Shown piece by piece: positions 57,334-64,000 of a DNA stretch of 64,000 nt. The notes beneath the pieces were generated by a model. It saw only the letters and a program-made list of their open reading frames with translations, had not been told where the DNA came from and made no database searches. Within the stretch, counting starts at the first letter, position 1. The number at the start of each line of letters is the position of its first letter. The stretch comes from Microvelia longipes (taxonomy: Eukaryota; Arthropoda; Insecta; Hemiptera; Veliidae), in contig JACMZG010001914.1 in assembly GCA_018340805.1 (NCBI GenBank), forward strand, positions 4,775,369 through 4,839,368, in the 5' to 3' direction. Both the position numbers and the translations under genes were made by a program.

Positions 57334-59178
57334 TTAATACTTTTCAATGAATAATTGCTTTACGGATTTGGTGAATATATTAATGGTGTTGGCGTTTTTT
57401 ATATTTTGAGGCAACTTATTAAAAATGCCTGCTGCTACATAAAGCCAGTGCCTCTGACCCAATGCAGTATGTTTTCGTGGTATTTTAAATAAATTAAATT
57501 GAGCTGATCTTGTGTTTAGACCATGCTCTATTAAGGTTAAATTGTGTTTTCCAACATAGATTCTTTGTAAACCAATAAGGTGGTACATATCAGACATGTA
57601 TAAAATTTTAATTTTTTAAACAATGGAGCAGATTCTTCGCGGTTTGGCTGTTTTAATATAATTCTGATAAATAGTTTTTGCAATCTATAAAGCGGGAGTA
57701 AGTGGGTTTCAGCTGCTGATCCGTATGCGGTAATGCCATACCTTAAAGCCGAGTCAACAAGGGCAAAGTACAACATTCTAAGCTTCTCAATACTTAAAAA
57801 CCCTTTTACATTATGAAATATATAGATATATTGTCTTAGCCGCTTAATTAGGACACCAATATGTTGTTGCCAGGACAGATTTCGATCCACTATTATTCCA
57901 AGATATTTAACATTTTCAACATCCTCCAGAGTAGGACAAGTGCAGTTCTGGGGGAACCTGGTTTTGCATGCTTGACTATGTAGACGAATATTAAAAATTG
58001 GTTTAGAATTAACCGTATTACGAATACAAAAATACATTAATTTGGTTTTTTTAACGTTTAAAGAAAGTTTGTTTATTTTTAACCATTTATTAATTGAATT
58101 AATGTTACATTCAAGAGCGTTATATACTTCAAACCAATACTTAGCTGAGCAAATCAAAACCAAATCATCACAAAAACCTATCAGACGGCACCTGGACACA
58201 ACAGAGAACACATTGTTTATGTAAACAAGGAATAATAGTGGACCCAAAACCGTGCCTTGCGGGATAGAATATTCCGAGCTTGTAGGCGCAGCAAGAATAT
58301 TATTGATCTTTACAGATTGACTTCTGCTTTCAAGGTAACTGGAAAACCATCTGAGCACTGTTCCTCTTATACCAATATCATAAAGTTTTTAATTAACTTC
58401 CTATGGGAAACAGTGTCAAACGCCTTAGCCAGATCCAAGAAGACAGCTGCCACTTTCAAGCCGACGTCTAAAGAATTCGTAATGGAAGATATAGTCTCAG
58501 ATATGGCATCCTCCGTACTCAAACCAGCCTGAAAACCAAACTGATTTTTATTTATAATATTCTTAGATACCAAAAGTCAACTAACTGTTTTTTAACGATT
58601 TTTTCAATGACCTTGGCAACATTTGAAAGTAAACTTATTGGTCTGTAATTGCCAGGTTGTGCAGAAATCACCTCCCTTAAAAAGGGGGTAATTAGTGCAT
58701 TTTTGAGAATACTTGGGAAAATGCCCTGAGTCAAACTAGATTTAGCGATGTACAGAAGGGTTTAACTAAATAAGTTTCATTATTTTTTATCACAATAGCC
58801 TGGATATTGTCTAAACCTGGTCCCGAACCACCTTTTATTTGCTTTATAGAATCAAATACGTCTTTTTCTGTTATTTCTTTGTATGTATCCCATAGATTAT
58901 CTTTTACATCAGTAACTATTTCATCATAATTTATATCTTCTATTTGGGTCAGCCATTTTTTTACCCAAGCTTCCAAAATATTCCCCTAAGGCATTTGCCC
59001 CTTCTTGTGGGTGAATATTTAAATCAATATTTTTCCCATTGGATATGATGTTTTTAATGAGTTTTGTTTTATTATTTGATTTCCCAATTCCTTCATTTAT
59101 TTTCCATATTTTACGGGAATCGCCCTCGCATGCCTTTATTTTACTAGAATAATAATCATTTTTGACAGTTTTAATCAT
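57334..59178 (-). pseudogene. LINE ORF2, reverse transcriptase domain, frame-broken
   Basis: RT blocks occur in correct order across several frames: SIKQIKGGSGPGLDNI, QPGNYRPISLLSNVAKVIEK, NQFGFQAGLSTEDAI, FLDLAKAFDTVSH, IPQGTVLGPLLFLVYINN, GFCDDLVLIC, LSLNVKKTKLMYF, then the C-terminal GIFNKLPQNIK tail. The catalytic pair is intact, with FCDD in place of the usual YADD. Frame changes occur near 58.95, 58.73, 58.56, 58.36 and 57.57 kb, so it cannot make a full protein as read. Confidence 0.88.
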
Positions 59179-59261
59179 TTTTGCAATTTCTTATTATAGG
59201 TTTTAATGTAATTTGAAGGTCTAGATTAAAAGGTTCTTTTAAACTTTTTTTTTGATAATTT

Positions 59262-60302
59262 TTATCTTTTTCTTATGCAAGTAATAAGACCAAGAGTTAT
59301 CCAAGGCTTTAATTTTTTGTATTTATGATTTGGTGGTGGCAAAATAGTTGTTGCTTCCTGAATGTAATTATTTAATTTATCAATAAAGTTTGTAGTGCAG
59401 ATATTTAAATTACTTTCACTGAGGACATCTTCCCAATTTTCGTTACTAAGTAAGTTAGATAGTTTTAAATTATCTAGTTTTGATAGAGGATTAGCAGAAA
59501 CAGGCTGTTCGTTATTTTTTTTCTTAGATAAATTTACGTTTATAGTTATAGAGTAATGATCTGTAATATGCGTTTTTATTGTAGTTGCAATAGTTTTATT
59601 GATAAGACATTTTTTTATAAAAATGTGATCTATAGTGGAAGCTGACTTATTAGTAATTCTAGTGGGCGTTGTAATAGCTGGTATATAACCACGATCAGCT
59701 AGACAAGTCAAATAATCATTTGTGTCAGCACTTTGAGTGTCATCATCATTATTAAAGTTTTTATATATATCTTTGTTAATGTCACCAATTATGATATTGT
59801 TTTTAGCCTTATTGATATTACGGAGGAGATCATTTAATTCATTTACAAAGGTAGATATATTTCCTGATGGAGATCTATACAAAGCTGTTACAGTAAATTT
59901 AGTAAACTTAAAAACTAAACAGTTGCAATCACAAGTAAAACTATGCTCAATAGTTTCTTGCAAATCCTCTATTAAACTACTCTTAATAAATACAACAATA
60001 CCACTATTCTGGTTGTAGTTTAATTTGGAATAATACGTAGTATAACCATTTATAGAATAAATTTCACCTGGCTTATTAATTAACCAAGCTTCAGACAATA
60101 TGACCATATCAAATTTTATGACTATGCTTTGTAATACAACAGATAATTGATCTATGTTTTTATCTATACTTCTTATATTTGTGTGAAAAATATTTATAGA
60201 TCCTGAATAGTTTTTGGCTAAAATATTGAAGTCATCCAAATTGTCTGAAACCTGGTTAGTAACTATAAATTCATCTGATAAAACTTGTTCGGTCAAATCC
60301 AT
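59262..60302 (-). pseudogene. LINE ORF2, endonuclease domain
   Basis: 346 open codons from an ATG. AP-type endonuclease motifs are in order: FHTNIRS near residue 40, LSEAWL near 74, ALYRSPSG near 141, GDINKDI near 172, TPTRIT then STIDHIF near 210-225, and THITDHYSI near 245. The Glu, Asp, Asn/Asp and His catalytic positions are present. The frame ends at 59262, where the reading shifts. Confidence 0.88.
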
Positions 60303-60605
60303 AGTAGAATACTATACATATTTAAGCTAATTAAAATAAAACAAAATACTAAGAAGTCTACCTGTGCTTGCCAATTAACATGAAATATGACACCGTAAAT
60401 ATTGAAATATATAATTTTAATCAATTTGTTATTACTTAAGTTTAAGAAATATTCTTTATTAACATTGAAAAGAATGAAAAATAAGCTTAAATTTAGGAAA
60501 GTTGTGAAAATAACTAAAACTCCTGGAAAAAAATTATAATTAAAACTGCTACTACTAAAAAAAAAATTTAAGTATAAAAAAGTAAAGATGTTAATGAAAA
60601 TATAA

Positions 60606-61236
60606 TTAATCTTGAACTTGAAACAGTTGATAAGTTTGTAGTCTCGGCTCGATATCTGAAGAGAGCGAAATAGAATTGTGAAGTAAGTGCCAAATACTTT
60701 GCTTATCGAGGCTTGCTGGCATTGCATTTGGTGCCGGAGGAAGCTGATTAATGTCTTTATAAGTTCGAAAAAATAAAACATTTTCTCCTTGCGCCTTTCT
60801 CACCATTATGGTACCATCTTTAGTCCATACATATGCGTAACCAGCTGCTCTAGCTCTCTCTTTTACACGGAAAAGTAGATTTTTTTTCATAGGGCTTAAA
60901 TGTTCGTTAATATAAATCTTTGAGTCTTGCAAATTGCTATTTAAATCTCTAGCATTCAAGTTTTTGTGTTTAAAACCTGCCAGCCATTCATTCTTTAGTT
61001 TTCGAGATGATAACTGGGCTACAATAGTAGGAGATTTGGTTTTGTCTTTTGCATTCACTCTGTGCGCAATTTGTATATCATTCTCTCCGACCACTATACC
61101 CGCTTTTCCCGCCAGGTTCACTATAATCTCTTTACAGTTTTCTCGAGTAGATATTGGCATACCGCGAACTTCAATATTAAAAATTCTGCTTCTTTGCTCT
61201 AATTCAATTATCCTCTCTTCTTGAGCAAGGATAATT
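60606..61236 (-). pseudogene. LINE ORF1 (RNA-binding protein), 5' truncated
   Basis: The frame begins with a coiled-coil end (EERIIELEQRSRIFNIEVRG), then GMPISTRENCKEIIV, IQIAHRV, a basic stretch, IYINEHLSPMKKNLL and YVWTKDGTIMVRK. These are the blocks of the ORF1 type common in arthropod CR1/Jockey-like LINEs. An ATG at 61160 exists, but the family start lies further upstream. Confidence 0.8.
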
Positions 61237-61239
61237 TAA

Positions 61240-63350
61240 TTTAAGCCTTAGTAGTCGTATCTGTGTCTGGTCTTGTTAAATAAATTTAAATAAATAAATA
61301 CATGAATTGTTTCAAACGTACATCAGGAGGAAGTCAAATATTGCATAGTCCAAATCAAACAGTGTCATCAGCGACCTTTACAATTCTATCGCCTTTAAAT
61401 CTCTAGTAATTCTAGTAAGTACGTATTTCTATAAATCTATTCTAGAAATAACTAAATTTTTCGTTAAAAGTAAATATAACCTTATTTAATATACAATTAA
61501 CTCGTTATGAATTTTAATTTTCTATCCATTAATATTAATAAATTTTAATTATAATATATTAAGAGATAATTATTATAGGTATTTCGCACTAGTGTTACTG
61601 ATTCTATACGTAGCTAAATTATTACTTTTTTCTCGTTAATATCGTAATACTGAAAATTAAAAACCGAAATTTCAGACTTCTTGCGCTTTTTTTACCAAGT
61701 TATCTGTTTGTTATGTTTGCTTGTCTCTAATCATCGTAGGTCCTTATGACGTCTGAGGAATTTTTGGATGACTGAGCAAAATTTTCAAAAATGTATAAAA
61801 CACAAATATATAGTCGGATCGGTGTTAAATTTAGCACGCATTTAGTACAACACGACATAAGACCAATAACTTTGTTAATTTTTCCGACCCACAAAAATTG
61901 ATAATAATAATATTATCAGTATTAATTCCATTGTTTCAAATAAAAATTTTCTGGTCCTAGCTAAGAAAATTTATAGACTCTGATGTAATAAATATATTAA
62001 ATAATTAGAATATTTACTTATTATAATAAGTAAATTAATATTTAATTAGTTAATTATTATTTTTTTAATTAGCAATGATTTTTTTAGCACCTTCATCGTT
62101 GGCTTAGGGCCCAATATGGTCTGCTGTCCTCACTCTCCTGACCAGTCCGCCCCTGAGCCTGACTCACAGATTTGATCCGTCAAATCAATTTGTCGGGGAT
62201 TGATTCGTATAATAAATCCGTATATCAGATCTATAAGATAAACCGTACATGTAAACGCTCCTTTCAACCTTTGTCTATGAACTTGAATTCGATTTAAAAA
62301 TGTGGGAAAATCGACGAGTGCGCTACGAAAACATGTAATTTTGACATATTACATCCCTTTGTGACAATGTTGTTACAAATACCCAGCGTCCAAAGTACCG
62401 AAATTGTACACTGTTACCAAAATATACAATGTAACAAGAGTATTGTACAAGTGAAAACGAGTTGCGGTTTCGACTTGTGACATAATAAATTTAAAATAGG
62501 GTCAGAAAATGTTTTGAACACTACAGAGTGTTTATGGGTCGTGTGGCTTTACTGAAACACCGAATTCTATGCCATAGATAAGACCTCCCCATAGACTAAC
62601 AATGAATCAAAAGCATCGCACAATAGTTCCGACACAATGAACACACAAGCAGTCTTTCCTATGTCGAGTAATTGTCGCACAAAAAAAACTGTTTGGCAAA
62701 TCAGTTTCCCACGTCTGAATGGTACCTGTTTGGTTTGACTTTACGAACCTGTACCGGACCGAGGGCGGAATCTTTGTGTTAAAGGTATTGTTGAGGTACT
62801 TTTAGGTACCTCAAGACTGGGTGGCGGCATCTTGCACCTCCTTCAGGCGGCTTCGTTTCATCTTTAAGCGGTTTTTAAGTTTAAAGGATGTATTGGATAA
62901 CTTACATATTTAAGATAAAATATAAATATAATATATTCTTTATCATTGAGAGCCACTTCAATAAATCAAACCTTATTTGCTAATTTTTCTCTTGGAAATT
63001 AGATGAAATATATTTTTAATTTTAAGCAGTCTCTAATTAATTGTATTATTCTTGTATCATGATTATGTATTGCTTTGGTTTTAATAAAATTATTTACGTT
63101 AAGTTTTATATACTTTAAACAACGGTTATGCTAAAAATACTGACGTAATGAGAAATTTCGTTCTCTGTGTCGATCCAATGTGTCTATTTGTACTGCACAT
63201 AGTTTAACTAAAGTTTAACTAATTAAAAGTGTTTTCATTAGTATTAGTATTAAATGTGAAGATATTAAGTTTTTCGCGAATTTCATTACCTCCTTGTTAG
63301 ACCTTCTAAGGCGTACAATATGATAAAGGCTAAGTTACCTCCCCAATATG
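61240..63350. other. Gene-free region upstream of the LINE
   Basis: I see no exon, RNA gene or bounded transposon. Some moderately GC-rich unique sequence lies at 62090-62850. Confidence 0.45.
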
Positions 63351-63354
63351 TCAA

Positions 63355-63765
63355 GTTCCAAGCTTATGAAGACATCACTTCGGTCTCACTACGCTCGTCC
63401 TCACCAAAGCCTCTCACTTCGTCTCACTACGCTCGTCTCAGAATGTGATGTTGATCCAAAGCCTATGATGACATCACTTCGGTCTCACTACGTCAGAATG
63501 TTGATGTTGATCCAAAGCCTATGATGACATCACTTCGGTCTCACTACGCTCGTCCTCAAAATGTGATGTGATCCACCTATGATGACATCACTTCGGTCTC
63601 ACTACGCACTATGATGACATCACTTCGGTCTCACTACGCTCGTCCTCAGAATGTGATGTTGATCCAAAGCCTATGATGACATCACTTCGGTCTCACTACG
63701 CTCGTCCTCAGAATGTGATGTTGATCCAAAGCTTACGATAGCATCACTTCGGTCTCACTATGTTA
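63355..63765. repeat. ~60-bp satellite
   Basis: Units of ctatgatgacatcacttcgg, tctcactacgctcgtcctca, gaatgtgatgttgatccaaa gc; about seven copies, some with deletions. Confidence 0.9.
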
Positions 63766-64000
63766 TAAATTATGTTGTAAATGGCAATCAATTATTTTAT
63801 CGATGTATTGGAATATTTCATAAACTAAGATTTGGATACGGCATACATAGGATTTTCCGGTTATCCGGATCCATATATCACCATTTGCCTTTTTCCTGAA
63901 TTAACTTGGTTTATCTTGTATATTTACTGAACGTCTCTTTGGATCAAAAGCTAAGCTTTATTTCAATCATCCTGATTTGCAATTAATCGTTTTTTGTAAG

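Larger units (their letters stand above)
57069..61236 (-). mobile_element. Near-complete non-LTR retrotransposon (CR1/Jockey-like LINE)
   Basis: Two ORFs on the minus strand: a 5'-truncated ORF1 (about 61236-60606), then ORF2 (60302-57334) with endonuclease and reverse transcriptase. The 3' end has AATAAA (57105-57110) followed by a 25-base A tail on the minus strand (57069-57093). ORF2 is split by about six frame changes. I could not identify target-site duplications. ORF1 lacks its N-terminal part because a stop lies just upstream of the recognisable region. The clade is assigned from the ORF1 type and the endonuclease-RT order without a visible RNase H; this is inference. Confidence 0.9.

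Noticed and set aside
60293..60781. 162-codon minus-strand frame rich in Phe, Leu, Ile
   Set aside because: Overlaps the ORF1 end and the inter-ORF spacer of the LINE in another frame; hydrophobicity follows from AT content.

Overview
The window is AT-rich eukaryotic DNA. It has many short exons with GT-AG introns, abundant satellites and transposons, and no operons. The fold-back repeats, Penelope-like repeats, CR1/Jockey-like LINEs and the intron-rich cohesin gene suggest an arthropod, probably an insect. I cannot assign an order.

Region 1 (302-34488, + strand) is the gene for the cohesin ATPase SMC1. I can place 24 coding exons, from the second half of the Walker A loop to the stop codon. 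Only the first coding exon(s) are missing, upstream of the window. The exon phases agree throughout except in exon C (1944-2085), which has a local frame break that looks like several missing single bases. The introns hold satellites, decayed LINE 3' ends, MITEs, a long tRNA-headed SINE-like element and palindromic repeats with hammerhead-ribozyme-like cores. A hAT-type MITE sits in the 3' UTR.

Region 2 (34950-61240) has two parts. A minus-strand gene runs from 55892 to 38932 and encodes a small secreted cysteine-rich protein. It has one signal-peptide exon, one six-cysteine exon, and then at least four related terminal exons in the same phase (48.6, 47.4, 40.0 and 39.2 kb). Three of the four share the exact spacing C-x5-C-x7-C-x8-CCC; the fourth is frame-broken. 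Each has an acceptor and a stop but no visible donor, so they look like mutually exclusive last exons under one promoter. I do not recognise the family. A 3.2-kb Mutator-like element (42288-45520) lies between two of these exons; it has a 9-bp target duplication, long terminal inverted repeats and a decayed transposase. Upstream of the gene on the same strand lies a near-complete but frame-broken non-LTR retrotransposon (57069-about 61236).

Region 3 (61240-64000) shows no gene. It ends in a 60-bp satellite.

The sequence looks like an incompletely polished long-read assembly. Satellite units differ mostly by small deletions, SMC1 exon C lacks bases, and a lone N at 42039 is flanked by a 0.33-kb direct duplication. 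Frame breaks in this window should therefore be treated with caution.
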